A DNA stretch of 8,761 nucleotides from Oscillospiraceae bacterium (GCA_019413245.1 DXNX01000100.1:1-8761); one strand, 5' to 3'; positions 1 to 6,415 are shown, counted from the stretch's first letter. The notes: a model not told the origin generated them from the letters alone. Made by a program: numbers and translations.

Positions 1-785
1 TCCATATGGTTGGAGATGAGAATGATGGCCAGAATCACCAGGAAGATGATGGCAGACAGCGCGTTGATCTCGGGGCTGACCTTCTTGCGGGTCATGCTGT
101 AAATGGCGATGGGCAGGGTCTGCATGGTGCCGCAGTTGAAGTAGGAGATCATGAAATCGTCAATGGAGTAGGTCAGGCAGATCAGGAACGCCGACAGGAT
201 GGCCGGGGTCAGCTGGGGCAGAATGACCTTGGAAAAGGCCTGCCGCGGGGTGCAGCCCAGGTCCAGCGCCGCATTGTACAGGCTGGGGTCCAGCTGCCGG
301 AGTTTGGGCCCCACATTGAAAATCACATAGGGCACATTGAAGGTGATATGGGCGATGAGCAGGGTGAACCAGCCGAAGATGCCGCCCTCTCCCCCGATAC
401 CCGCTTTCTGCAGCAGCACGAACAGCAGCATCAGGGAAACACCGGTGATGATCTCGGGGTTGACCACCGGCACATAGCTGATGTTGTTGATGACCAGCTG
501 GGTACGGCGGGACATGGAGTTGATGCCGATGGTCGCCAGGGTGCCCAGCACGGTAGCGGCCACCGAGGAAACCAGCGCCAATACAAGGGAAAGGCCCAGG
601 GCCGAAAGGATCATTTCGTTATGGAACAGGCTGCGGTACCAGTCCAGGGTAAACCCGGAGAAGACGGTACGGCTCTTGTTCTCATTGAAGCTGTACGCGA
701 TGAGCACCGCGATGGGCAGGTACATGAAACCGAAGACCATCACGATGTAAGCGCGCTGGAGCAGGCGTTTGTGTTGTGTTTTCAT
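1..785 (-). CDS. potC: Spermidine/putrescine ABC transporter permease PotC (3' end cut by window edge)
   Basis: This is one of the two membrane subunits of the polyamine importer. It reads from an ATG at 785 and stays open for 261 codons to the window edge; PotC proteins are usually about 260-280 residues, so only a short tail is missing. Six hydrophobic segments can be placed near residues 13-33, 57-80, 96-126, 138-160, 186-205 and 240-258. The cytoplasmic coupling (EAA) loop is at about 170-190 (NAALDLGC...ILP); the usual first Glu is Asn171. The ATG overlaps the potB stop codon by one base (TAATG), and a GGAGGGGG ribosome binding site lies 7 nt upstream, inside the end of potB, so translation is probably coupled. 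The pairing with PotB and PotA makes a polyamine permease the best call; another type-I importer of the same family is the alternative. potD would be expected next, beyond the edge. Confidence 0.9.
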   Translation of the reverse strand, partial: MKTQHKRLLQRAYIVMVFGFMYLPIAVLIAYSFNENKSRTVFSGFTLDWYRSLFHNEMILSALGLSLVLALVSSVAATVLGTLATIGINSMSRRTQLVINNISYVPVVNPEIITGVSLMLLFVLLQKAGIGGEGGIFGWFTLLIAHITFNVPYVIFNVGPKLRQLDPSLYNAALDLGCTPRQAFSKVILPQLTPAILSAFLICLTYSIDDFMISYFNCGTMQTLPIAIYSMTRKKVSPEINALSAIIFLVILAIILISNHM

Positions 786-1606
786 TACATGACCCCCTCC
801 ATCTCTTCTTCATCAAAGCTGGACGTAAAGCTCATGCACAGCAGAACAATGACCATCAGGGCCAGACTCATGGCAGAGCCCAGGTTCAGGTTGTAGGAGT
901 TGCCCAGGAACTGCAGTTCGATCAGGTCGCCGATGAGCAGATTGGAACCGCCGCCCAGCATGCGGCTGATAATAAAGGTAGATACCGCGGGCACAAACAC
1001 CATGGTGATGCCGGTGGCAATGCCGGGCCGGGACAGCGGGATCAGCACGCGCAGCAGCGTCTGAAAGGTGTTGCAGCCCAGGTCCTGCGCCGCCTCAATG
1101 ATGGAATCATCAATTTTGGTCATGGCGGTGTACAGAGGCAAAATCATATAGGGCAGATAGTTGTACACCATGCCCAGCACCACAGCGCCGGAGGTGTTGA
1201 TCATGTTCAGCGGGCCAAGGCCAACCAGGCCCAGCAGCTTGTTGATCAGGCCGTTTTTCTCCAGCAGGGTCATCCAGGCATAGGTGCGCAGCAAAAAGTT
1301 CATCCACATGGGCAGCATGATCAGCATCAGCATGATATGCTGCTTGTTGGCACGCAGGCGGGACAGGAAATAGCCCACCGGAAACGCCAGGACCAGGCAG
1401 ATGATGGTGGCTTCAGCAGCCAGCAGCAGGCTGCGGGCAAAGACCGAGGAATACCGGCCGATCTCCGAAAGGTTCTGCAAGGTAAAGGCGCCGGAGGAAT
1501 CGGTCAGGGCATACCAGATCACGATGAACAGCGGCACCACGATGAAAATTGCCATCCACAGCAGGTAGGGCGCCGCCGCCCAGCGCGAAGCTTTGGAACG
1601 AAGCAT
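785..1606 (-). CDS. potB: Spermidine/putrescine ABC transporter permease PotB
   Basis: This is the partner membrane subunit of the polyamine importer, 273 residues, close to the family length. Six membrane segments are visible near residues 12-32, 59-82, 90-112, 140-161, 196-223 and 243-260. The coupling loop that docks on the ATPase is canonical: EAAQDLG at 181-187, followed by the hydrophobic-Pro end (LIP) near 198-200. The C-terminus is short and acidic (FDEEEME). The ATG at 1606 lies 6 nt after the potA stop, with an AAGGAG site at 1623-1618 that overlaps the end of potA. The stop overlaps the potC ATG. This tight packing indicates a single potABC transcript. It acts in the cytoplasmic membrane with PotC as a heterodimeric channel for spermidine/putrescine, a substrate inferred from family resemblance and gene order. 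Confidence 0.92.
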   Translation of the reverse strand: MLRSKASRWAAAPYLLWMAIFIVVPLFIVIWYALTDSSGAFTLQNLSEIGRYSSVFARSLLLAAEATIICLVLAFPVGYFLSRLRANKQHIMLMLIMLPMWMNFLLRTYAWMTLLEKNGLINKLLGLVGLGPLNMINTSGAVVLGMVYNYLPYMILPLYTAMTKIDDSIIEAAQDLGCNTFQTLLRVLIPLSRPGIATGITMVFVPAVSTFIISRMLGGGSNLLIGDLIELQFLGNSYNLNLGSAMSLALMVIVLLCMSFTSSFDEEEMEGVM

Positions 1607-1612
1607 GCGGCG

Positions 1613-2659
1613 TCACACTCCTTCCCGCGCCATGATGTGGATCTCGTCCGGGCCGATATTCATGCCGATGATCTCGCCCGGCTGGCTGGCTTGGGTGGAG
1701 TGGATGAGCCATTCCTTGCCTTCCACGTCCACATGCATCTCAAAATGCACGCCCTTGAAGATGACTTCCTTCACCAGACCGGTGAGCATACCAGTGGACG
1801 GGGGCACAATGGCCACGTCTTCGGGACGGACGACCACCTGTACCGGCTCGTTGACGCCGAAGCCTCGGTCCACACAGGAGAAATCATGGCCACAGAAGCT
1901 GACCAGGAAGTCCTTGAGCATAATGCCTTCCACAATGTTGGAATCACCGATGAAGTTGGCGATGAAGGCATTCTGGGGTTCGTTGTAAATATCCTGGGGG
2001 CTGCCGATCTGCTGGATGTTGCCCTTGTTCATGACCACAACGGTATCGGACATGGTCAGGGCTTCCTCCTGGTCGTGGGTGACATACACGAAGGTGATGT
2101 TCAGTTCCCGCTGCAGGCGTTTGAGTTCCAGCTGCATTTCCTTGCGCAGCTTCAGGTCCAGAGCGCCCAAAGGCTCGTCCAGCAGCAGGACCCGGGGCTG
2201 GTTGACCAGGCTGCGGGCAATGGCCACGCGCTGCTGCTGACCGCCGGACAACTGATGGATGCTGCGGCGTTCAAAGCCTTTCAGGCCCACGATCTCCAGC
2301 ATTTCCAGCACTTTGGGACGCAGCTGTTCTTCGGGCATCTTTTTCAGACGCAGGCCGAAGGCCACATTTTCAAACACATTGAGATGCGGGAACAGGGCGT
2401 ATTTCTGGAAAACGGTGTTGACCTGGCGCTTGTACGGCGGCAGGTTGGTGATGTCCTTACCATCAAAAAGAACATTGCCGGACTTCGGGGTAATGAACCC
2501 GGCGATCACGCGCAGAGTAGTCGTTTTACCACAGCCGGAAGGGCCAAGGAAGGTGACGAACTCTTTGTCGTGGATGTCGAGCGAAAGGCCATTCAGGACC
2601 TTTTCCCCATCAAAGTCAACAACAATGTTCTTGAGCGATACGATCAGCGAATCATTCAT
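1613..2659 (-). CDS. potA: Spermidine/putrescine ABC transporter ATP-binding protein PotA
   Basis: This is the ATPase that energises polyamine import; it forms a dimer on the cytoplasmic face of PotBC. The 348 residues match the family. Visible motifs are Walker [10 protein letters not shown] (39-47), Q-loop Gln85 (FQKYALFPH), signature LSGGQQQR (137-144), Walker B LLLDEP with D161/E162, and switch His195 (THDQEEAL). After about residue 235 comes the regulatory TOBE-type domain, including [10 protein letters not shown] near 276-285, typical of PotA/MalK-class importers. The start at 2659 is supported by an AAAGGGGGA ribosome binding site at 2678-2670, 11 nt upstream, a slightly long spacing. 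It is the first gene of the operon, behind a consensus promoter and a leader of about 184 nt that can fold over the ribosome binding site. The whole potA-potB-potC order is characteristic of polyamine operons. Confidence 0.94.
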   Translation of the reverse strand: MNDSLIVSLKNIVVDFDGEKVLNGLSLDIHDKEFVTFLGPSGCGKTTTLRVIAGFITPKSGNVLFDGKDITNLPPYKRQVNTVFQKYALFPHLNVFENVAFGLRLKKMPEEQLRPKVLEMLEIVGLKGFERRSIHQLSGGQQQRVAIARSLVNQPRVLLLDEPLGALDLKLRKEMQLELKRLQRELNITFVYVTHDQEEALTMSDTVVVMNKGNIQQIGSPQDIYNEPQNAFIANFIGDSNIVEGIMLKDFLVSFCGHDFSCVDRGFGVNEPVQVVVRPEDVAIVPPSTGMLTGLVKEVIFKGVHFEMHVDVEGKEWLIHSTQASQPGEIIGMNIGPDEIHIMAREGV

Positions 2660-2735
2660 TTATACTGCATCCCCCTTTGCGGAATCTGTGCCGGCGGCCC
2701 CGGCTCCATGCGGGTACCTGACGGTCAGCGCCCAT
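2652..2735 (-). other. Possible Arg-rich leader reading frame overlapping the potA start
   Basis: A 27-codon frame runs from an ATG at 2735 to a TGA at 2654-2652, so its stop falls just inside potA (ATGAATGA). Six of its residues are Arg, five of them clustered between positions 12 and 19. Only a weak GGGGTGG precedes the ATG, and GC-rich DNA encodes Arg by chance, so this may not be translated. If it is, ribosomes finishing it would terminate on the potA start region and could couple or control potA translation. It is listed because of its position, not because it resembles a known family. Confidence 0.2.
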
Positions 2736-2754
2736 GACGCCACCCCGCAAAAGG
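2671..2754 (-). promoter_or_regulatory. potA leader: 10-bp helix able to mask the ribosome binding site
   Basis: In the leader RNA the segment CCUUUUGCGG (2754-2745) is complementary over 10 consecutive positions, with one G-U pair, to CCGCAAAGGG (2682-2673). The second strand contains the 5' half of the potA ribosome binding site, AAAGGGGGA. The 62-nt interval can itself fold, for example GCCGG/CCGGC around 2688-2702. This could be an on/off translational switch or simply a chance helix in GC-rich RNA. No known riboswitch class was recognised. Confidence 0.35.
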
Positions 2755-2819
2755 TTTGTTACACCGTCGGTTCGGTTGGGTTCGGACCGCGGCTACAGTG
2801 GCACATACAACGCTTGTTT

Positions 2820-2841
2820 TGTGTTCAATAGATGCAACACA
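2820..2841 (-). promoter_or_regulatory. Inverted repeat at the pot operon transcription start (candidate operator)
   Basis: TGTGTT (2841-2836) and AACACA (2825-2820) form a 6-bp inverted repeat with a 10-bp spacer, immediately downstream of the pot -10 box and covering roughly +1 to +22. Flanking CTTG (2845-2842) and CAAG (2816-2813) extend the symmetry with a 3-nt offset. A repressor bound here would block initiation; alternatively it is a 5'-end hairpin that protects the mRNA. The cognate regulator is not recognisable. Confidence 0.3.
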
Positions 2842-2849
2842 CAAGTTTC

Positions 2850-2877
2850 ATTATACCTTGTTCCCGGGGGCTGTCAA
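2850..2877 (-). promoter_or_regulatory. Promoter of the potABC operon (sigma-A type)
   Basis: Reading leftward, a perfect TTGACA -35 box (2877-2872) and a perfect TATAAT -10 box (2855-2850) are separated by 16 bp. The 30 bp upstream of the -35 are AT-rich, like an UP element. Transcription should start near 2843, giving a leader of about 184 nt before potA. A promoter this close to consensus suggests that control comes from repression or from the leader RNA rather than from activation. Confidence 0.8.
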
Positions 2878-2900
2878 TCAATTTTTGTATAAATATAGGG

Positions 2901-2922
2901 AAAAAGCGTGCAAAGCAGCGCT
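2901..2922 (-). terminator. Possible back-up terminator upstream of the pot promoter
   Basis: On the minus strand AGCG-C-TGC (2922-2915) pairs with GCACGCT (2911-2905) around a TTT loop, with one bulged C, and is followed by a run of five T at 2905-2901. It lies downstream of the stronger kinase-gene terminator and just before the pot promoter, so it may catch read-through. The stem is short and bulged; it may be fortuitous. Confidence 0.3.
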
Positions 2923-2954
2923 TACTGTCGAAGTGTCCGTTTCCCCGGCAATAC

Positions 2955-2990
2955 AAAACAGCCTGCACCGATGCCGGCACAGGCTGTTTT
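2955..2990 (-). terminator. Rho-independent terminator after the histidine kinase gene
   Basis: An 11-bp perfect inverted repeat, AAAACAGCCTG (2955-2965) and CAGGCTGTTTT (2980-2990), starts directly beside the kinase stop codon at 2993-2991. Inner pairing (GCCG/CGGT) extends the stem to about 16 bp with a GCAT tetraloop, and the stem runs into TTTT on the minus strand. It separates the exporter-kinase operon from the pot promoter 80 bp further on. Confidence 0.85.
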
Positions 2991-3887
2991 TCAAGGTTTT
3001 ACCGGCGGCAGGCACAGCCGGATATACAGGGTATCTTCTTTTAATTCCGCCTGTACCTGTCCGCCCATGGCTTCAGTCAGCTGCCGCACAATGGCCAGCC
3101 CCAGCCCGGCACCGCCGTGGCCGCTGCGGCGGGCGGTATCTGCCCGCCAGAACCGGTCGAAAAGATGCTCCGTATCAAGGGCCGCCGGGTCCTGCACCCG
3201 GTTGGAAAAGGTAAGGCCTTCCGGTGTCTGGGTGATGGCAAGTGTGCCGGCGGCATGGTGGATGGCGTTGGTCACCAGATTGCGCAGAACCCGGCCCAGC
3301 GCTTCCGGATCGGCCAGCACAGCGGCGGTTTTATCGGAAAATTCCAGCTGCGGTTCCAGCCCGGCGGATTCCAGCTGCGGGACCAGGGCCGCCAGGGCTT
3401 CGCACACGGCAGGCCACAGCACCACCGGCTGAAGGTCCACAGGCATAGTTTCCCCGGCCTGCAGGCGGGTATACAAGAACATTTCATCCAGCAGGGATTC
3501 CAGGTCCTGCAACCGATGTTCCACCGTGTCCAGCCGCCGGGCACGGGTTTCCGGATCGTTCTCGGTACGCAGCAGTTCCAGGTGCCCGCAGGCAGCCGCC
3601 AGCGGCGTGCGGATGTCATGGCTGAGGGCTGCCATGGTAGCCTGCAGTTCCTGCCCGGCTTTTCGGGCGTCCAGCGCCTGCTGCCGGGTCTGGTCCAGCC
3701 GTCCGTTGATGGCCTGAGCCGCCCGCACCACCGGACGCAGCCGTACCGAAACCGTCAGCCGGGTATTGGAATCCGGCGGAGTGGTTTCCAGCCAGGTTGC
3801 CCAGGCAGAATATTGTCTGAGCAGGCGCAGTACAAGCACCACCAGCACCACAACAGCACAGGAGAGCAGCAGCACGGCGATGAGCAT
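2991..3887 (-). CDS. Sensor histidine kinase with single N-terminal membrane anchor
   Basis: This 298-residue kinase should phosphorylate the OmpR-type regulator encoded at 6409-5732. A single hydrophobic helix (residues 3-22) is followed by a linker and helical region with no HAMP domain recognised and essentially no extracytoplasmic part. The dimerisation/phosphoacceptor helix carries ALSHDIRTPLA with His90. In the ATPase domain are the N box LRNLVTNAIHH (N203, N207), F box LFDRFW (242-247) and G2 box GHGGAGLGL (256-264). The G1 box DxGxG is not present; FSNR (227-230) occupies its place, a variant seen in some Firmicutes kinases. ATG 3887 follows AGAGGTG at normal spacing, 32 nt after the permease stop. 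It is the last gene of the ATPase-permease-kinase operon and is followed by a strong terminator. The lack of an external sensor suggests that the signal comes from the membrane or through the transporter (inference). Confidence 0.9.
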   Translation of the reverse strand: MLIAVLLLSCAVVVLVVLVLRLLRQYSAWATWLETTPPDSNTRLTVSVRLRPVVRAAQAINGRLDQTRQQALDARKAGQELQATMAALSHDIRTPLAAACGHLELLRTENDPETRARRLDTVEHRLQDLESLLDEMFLYTRLQAGETMPVDLQPVVLWPAVCEALAALVPQLESAGLEPQLEFSDKTAAVLADPEALGRVLRNLVTNAIHHAAGTLAITQTPEGLTFSNRVQDPAALDTEHLFDRFWRADTARRSGHGGAGLGLAIVRQLTEAMGGQVQAELKEDTLYIRLCLPPVKP

Positions 3888-3919
3888 AAGGGCACCTCTT
3901 CCCTATCCGAAATTTTACT

Positions 3920-4735
3920 TCATGCCTGGTCCCGACGGGTCAAGGACAGCCCGGCAAGCAGGCCGTATACCACGACCCAGGCCAGGCACACAGCCCCGAT
4001 ATGCAGGTACTGCATAGGCCGAAAGTCCGGGGTGATCATCCGTCCGCAGCCGCAGATGGTAAACGGAATCAGATCCGGCAGGTGCAGCATCTGACAGGCA
4101 AAGCCCAGCAGCACGGCCGGCAACCCCGTCCCCACACACAGGGTGACCAGCGCCATCCAGCCTTCCCGACGAATCAGGGTAGCCAGAAACAGCGCGCACA
4201 TGGACATGGCCCAGCCCGTCAGGCAGGCGGACAGGTACATCTGCAGCCAGTCCAGCCAGGTACCACCTACTGAGCCGAACACCAGCAGCGGGCTCAGCGC
4301 CAGCGGCACCAGCAGAAATATTGCCATAAGCACCGCATTGTACACCAACAGGCACAGGGCCCGACCGACCACATAAGGCCAGTGGCTCCCCAGTGTGGAG
4401 AAGATATTTTTGACGGCCCCGGAGGTATAATCTTCGGCACAAAAAACTCCGCTGAACACAGCCATCATCGAAATCCAGAAACCGCCCTTGAACAGAATCT
4501 GTTCCATATATTGCTGGAGGGTGTATCCGGCAAACACCGCCGCATCTGTCCTGTCCTCGGCGGTGATGTCGGCGCCCTGGGCCCGCATGGCACGGACCGT
4601 TTCCGGATCGGTAAGCAGGGCGGAGAGCATATAGGTCAGCACAATCATGCCCAGCCCCAGCAGCACGGCAACAAGCAGGTATTTCTGCCGCCGCAGCCGG
4701 TACCAGTCGGTACGAAACATCTCAAACATGGTCAT
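3920..4735 (-). CDS. ABC-2 type exporter permease (bacteriocin-immunity/drug-resistance like)
   Basis: This 271-residue integral membrane protein has about six hydrophobic segments (near 17-38, 86-100, 122-150, 158-185, 192-210 and 240-262). A cytoplasmic N-terminus, MTMFEMFRTDWYRLRRQKY, precedes the first helix. The segment EDYTSGAVKNIFSTLG (about 105-120), just before the third helix, matches the pattern of ABC-2 permeases of the LanE/BcrB kind. It overlaps the ATPase gene by 14 bp, so the two are translationally coupled and presumably form one transporter. The start could instead be the ATG at 4729 (Met3); 4735 is preferred because GGGGGTGG precedes it. Its role would be to extrude or remove an antimicrobial peptide or hydrophobic drug from the membrane; the substrate cannot be read from the sequence. 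Confidence 0.85.
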   Translation of the reverse strand: MTMFEMFRTDWYRLRRQKYLLVAVLLGLGMIVLTYMLSALLTDPETVRAMRAQGADITAEDRTDAAVFAGYTLQQYMEQILFKGGFWISMMAVFSGVFCAEDYTSGAVKNIFSTLGSHWPYVVGRALCLLVYNAVLMAIFLLVPLALSPLLVFGSVGGTWLDWLQMYLSACLTGWAMSMCALFLATLIRREGWMALVTLCVGTGLPAVLLGFACQMLHLPDLIPFTICGCGRMITPDFRPMQYLHIGAVCLAWVVVYGLLAGLSLTRRDQA

Positions 4736-5636
4736 CCACCCCCATCATCTGCAAAAAGTAATCTTCCAGTTCCTGGCGGTGGGTCCCGATGCCCTGCACC
4801 GGTACACCGGCTCCTGTGAGCATTTCATTGACACGACCCGGGTCGGCCGCGTCGTAAATGCGCAGCTCCCCTTCCGGGTACACGGTGTAATCGTGCAGGT
4901 TCAGTTTTTCTTCCAGCAAAGCCGCTGCGCGATGCGGGTCGGCAGTCTGTACGGCGATGTAATCCCGGCACCGGGCGGAAAGTTCCGACGCCGTGATCTG
5001 CTGGACCATGCGGCCGTCCCGGATGATGCCGTAACAGGTGGCGAATTTTTCCAGTTCCCCCAGAATATGGCTGCTGACCACAATGGTCACGCCCCGTTCG
5101 GTCTGCAGCTGCTGCAACAGCAGCCGCACATCCCGGATGCCCTCCGGGTCCAGGCCGTTGGTGGGTTCGTCCAACAGAAGCAGGTCCGGGCTGCCCAGTA
5201 GGGCCAGGGCCAGTCCCAGGCGGCGGCGCTGTCCCATGGAAAAGCGTTTGGCCGTCTTTTTGCCCATTGCTTCCAGTCCGGTCTCGGCCAACACCCGGTC
5301 CACGGCTGTCGTTTCATCGTCCAGGCCCAGAAGCCGGGCCCGCAGCAGACAGTTATCCCGGGCGGACAGGGACCCGTACAGGCCCGCGTCCTCGATGAGT
5401 ATGCCCATCCGGCGGGCTGCGGTGCCCTCCTCCCGGGGACGGCCGAACAGTTCGATCTGACCGGCGGTGGGCCGGGCCAGACCGGCCAGCAGTTTGAAGG
5501 TGGTGGATTTTCCGGCACCGTTGGCACCGATAAAGCCATAGATTTCCCCTTTGGGCACCTGCATATCCAGATGATCCACGACGGCTTTGCCGCGATACTG
5601 TTTGCAGAGCCCCAGGGTGCGCACGGCGATTTGCAT
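4722..5636 (-). CDS. ABC transporter ATP-binding protein, BcrA/LanF-like
   Basis: This is the cytoplasmic ATPase of an exporter, 304 residues. Motifs in order are Walker A GANGAGKST (37-45), an acidic E-loop (ILIEDAGLY, Glu82) where most ABC proteins have the Q-loop Gln, signature SMGQRRR (133-139), Walker B LLLLDEP (D156/E157) and switch His190 (SSHIL). About 80 residues follow the core, as in bacitracin (BcrA) and lantibiotic-immunity (LanF) ATPases; the Glu in the Q-loop is known from LanF proteins. ATG 5636 has a strong AAAGGAGAGG site. The gene is first in an operon with the permease (14-bp overlap) and the kinase. Its promoter lies in the 95-bp gap after the response regulator and carries three 11-bp repeats, so the regulator probably controls it. 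The most likely role is peptide-antibiotic or bacteriocin resistance; a lipid or unknown substrate is possible. Confidence 0.9.
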   Translation of the reverse strand: MQIAVRTLGLCKQYRGKAVVDHLDMQVPKGEIYGFIGANGAGKSTTFKLLAGLARPTAGQIELFGRPREEGTAARRMGILIEDAGLYGSLSARDNCLLRARLLGLDDETTAVDRVLAETGLEAMGKKTAKRFSMGQRRRLGLALALLGSPDLLLLDEPTNGLDPEGIRDVRLLLQQLQTERGVTIVVSSHILGELEKFATCYGIIRDGRMVQQITASELSARCRDYIAVQTADPHRAAALLEEKLNLHDYTVYPEGELRIYDAADPGRVNEMLTGAGVPVQGIGTHRQELEDYFLQMMGVDDHV

Positions 5637-5666
5637 CTGATCCTCTCCTTTATCTGGTATGGTTTC

Positions 5667-5672
5667 ATTCTA
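5667..5672 (-). promoter_or_regulatory. Candidate -10 box for the exporter-kinase operon
   Basis: TAGAAT (5672-5667) lies 31 bp upstream of the ATPase ATG, predicting a start near 5660 and a leader of about 24 nt that contains the ribosome binding site. No good -35 hexamer exists 16-18 bp upstream; instead the third 11-bp repeat ends 16 bp away, at 5689. This is the layout of an activator-dependent promoter. Confidence 0.5.
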
Positions 5673-5688
5673 AAGGGCAAAGACCAAA

Positions 5689-5721
5689 CAATCGCAAAGG
5701 AAATATAAAGAAAAGATAAAG
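5689..5721 (-). repeat. Three tandem 11-bp direct repeats, candidate response-regulator binding site
   Basis: On the minus strand, three abutting 11-mers are CTTTATCTTTT (5721-5711), CTTTATATTTC (5710-5700) and CTTTGCGATTG (5699-5689). Each begins CTTT, and most of the other positions are T-rich. An 11-bp repeat period is the known spacing of OmpR/PhoB-family sites, where tandem dimers bind head to tail. The array ends 16 bp upstream of the -10 box, so it replaces the -35 element as Pho boxes do. It sits between the regulator gene and the operon it would control. Confidence 0.55.
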
Positions 5722-5731
5722 TTTGTCGGCC

Positions 5732-6409
5732 TTATTCCAGACGGAAGCCGATGCCCCACACCGTTTTGATATAGCCGTCCGTACCGGTAGACCGCAGTTT
5801 GGCCCGGATGTTGGAGATATGGACGTTGATGGTCTTGTCTTCCACAGCCGCCTGTTCCTGCCAGACAGCTTCGTAAATTTCCTGCCGGGTAAACACCTTT
5901 TTGGGCCGGGCTGCCAGCAAGGCCACGATCTCGTATTCATGCAGGGTCAGGGGCACCGGCGTACCATTCGCGGTCAGGGTACGCGTTTCAGGGTCGATGT
6001 GCCATTCCTTATACTCCATGACCGGCGACTTGGCCGCGGCAGCCCCTGCGTGGCGCAGCTGCACCCCCACCCGCAGCCACAGTTCCTGCAAAGAAAACGG
6101 CTTGGTCAGATAATCGTCGGCGCCCAGTTCCAGCAATTCCACCTTGTCCTGCAACGCGGTCCGGGCAGACAGCACGATGACCGGCACGCTGCTGTGGTCG
6201 TTTTCCCGGATGCCGGCCAGCAGCTGCTGCCCGGTCAGGCCGGGGAGCATCAGGTCGGCAATGATTAAATCGGCTCCGCTCTGCTGCCAGTAGAGCCGGC
6301 CTTCGGTGCCGGAAAAAGCCTGGGTGCAGCGGCAGCCCCGGGCCGTGAGGTAATCAGCCACGGCATTGTTGATGTCGGTATCGTCCTCAATGATCAGGAT
6401 GTGCGGCAC
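5732..6409 (-). CDS. OmpR/PhoB-family DNA-binding response regulator
   Basis: This is a two-component transcription factor of 225 residues. The receiver domain has the acidic pocket E8-D9-D10, phosphoacceptor Asp52 (LIIADLMLPG), Ser81 (VIVLSARTA) and Lys103 (LTKPF). A winged helix follows from about residue 130 and ends in the recognition region DKTINVHISNIRAKL and wing GIGFRLE, as in OmpR/PhoB proteins. The start is set at the GTG at 6409, because AAGGGGGAA lies 8 nt upstream and the receiver begins there. An in-frame ATG at 6457 would add 16 non-conserved residues and lies upstream of the predicted transcription start. The partner kinase is four genes along (3887-2991), with the ATPase and permease in between. 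It is divergent from the GntR operon. Its likely targets are the 11-bp repeats just downstream. Confidence 0.93.
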   Translation of the reverse strand: MPHILIIEDDTDINNAVADYLTARGCRCTQAFSGTEGRLYWQQSGADLIIADLMLPGLTGQQLLAGIRENDHSSVPVIVLSARTALQDKVELLELGADDYLTKPFSLQELWLRVGVQLRHAGAAAAKSPVMEYKEWHIDPETRTLTANGTPVPLTLHEYEIVALLAARPKKVFTRQEIYEAVWQEQAAVEDKTINVHISNIRAKLRSTGTDGYIKTVWGIGFRLE

Positions 6410-6415
6410 AATGTA

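Noticed and set aside
6..896. A 296-codon plus-strand open frame
   Set aside because: It lies antisense to potC and the end of potB and has a low-complexity Gly/Gln/His/Asp composition typical of a shadow frame.
2656..2670. A four-codon frame (MQYK, then stop) between the ribosome binding site and potA
   Set aside because: Its ATG directly abuts the GGGGG with no spacing, so it is unlikely to be initiated; it is probably incidental.
776..2737. A 653-codon open frame on the plus strand
   Set aside because: It is exactly antisense to potA and potB, which carry complete ABC motifs. Its translation is His/Gln-rich without any domain, and it has no fitting ribosome binding site. It is a by-product of codon bias in GC-rich genes.
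2766..2790. GGTTCGG-like repeats in the pot leader (direct repeat CCGAACC twice on the minus strand)
   Set aside because: There are only two copies of 7 bases with a 3-base gap and no partner elsewhere; it is too short to support a CRISPR, attachment site or operator call.
3117..4094. A 325-codon plus-strand open frame
   Set aside because: It is antisense to the histidine kinase, whose H, N, F and G2 boxes are clear. No domain is visible in the opposite frame.
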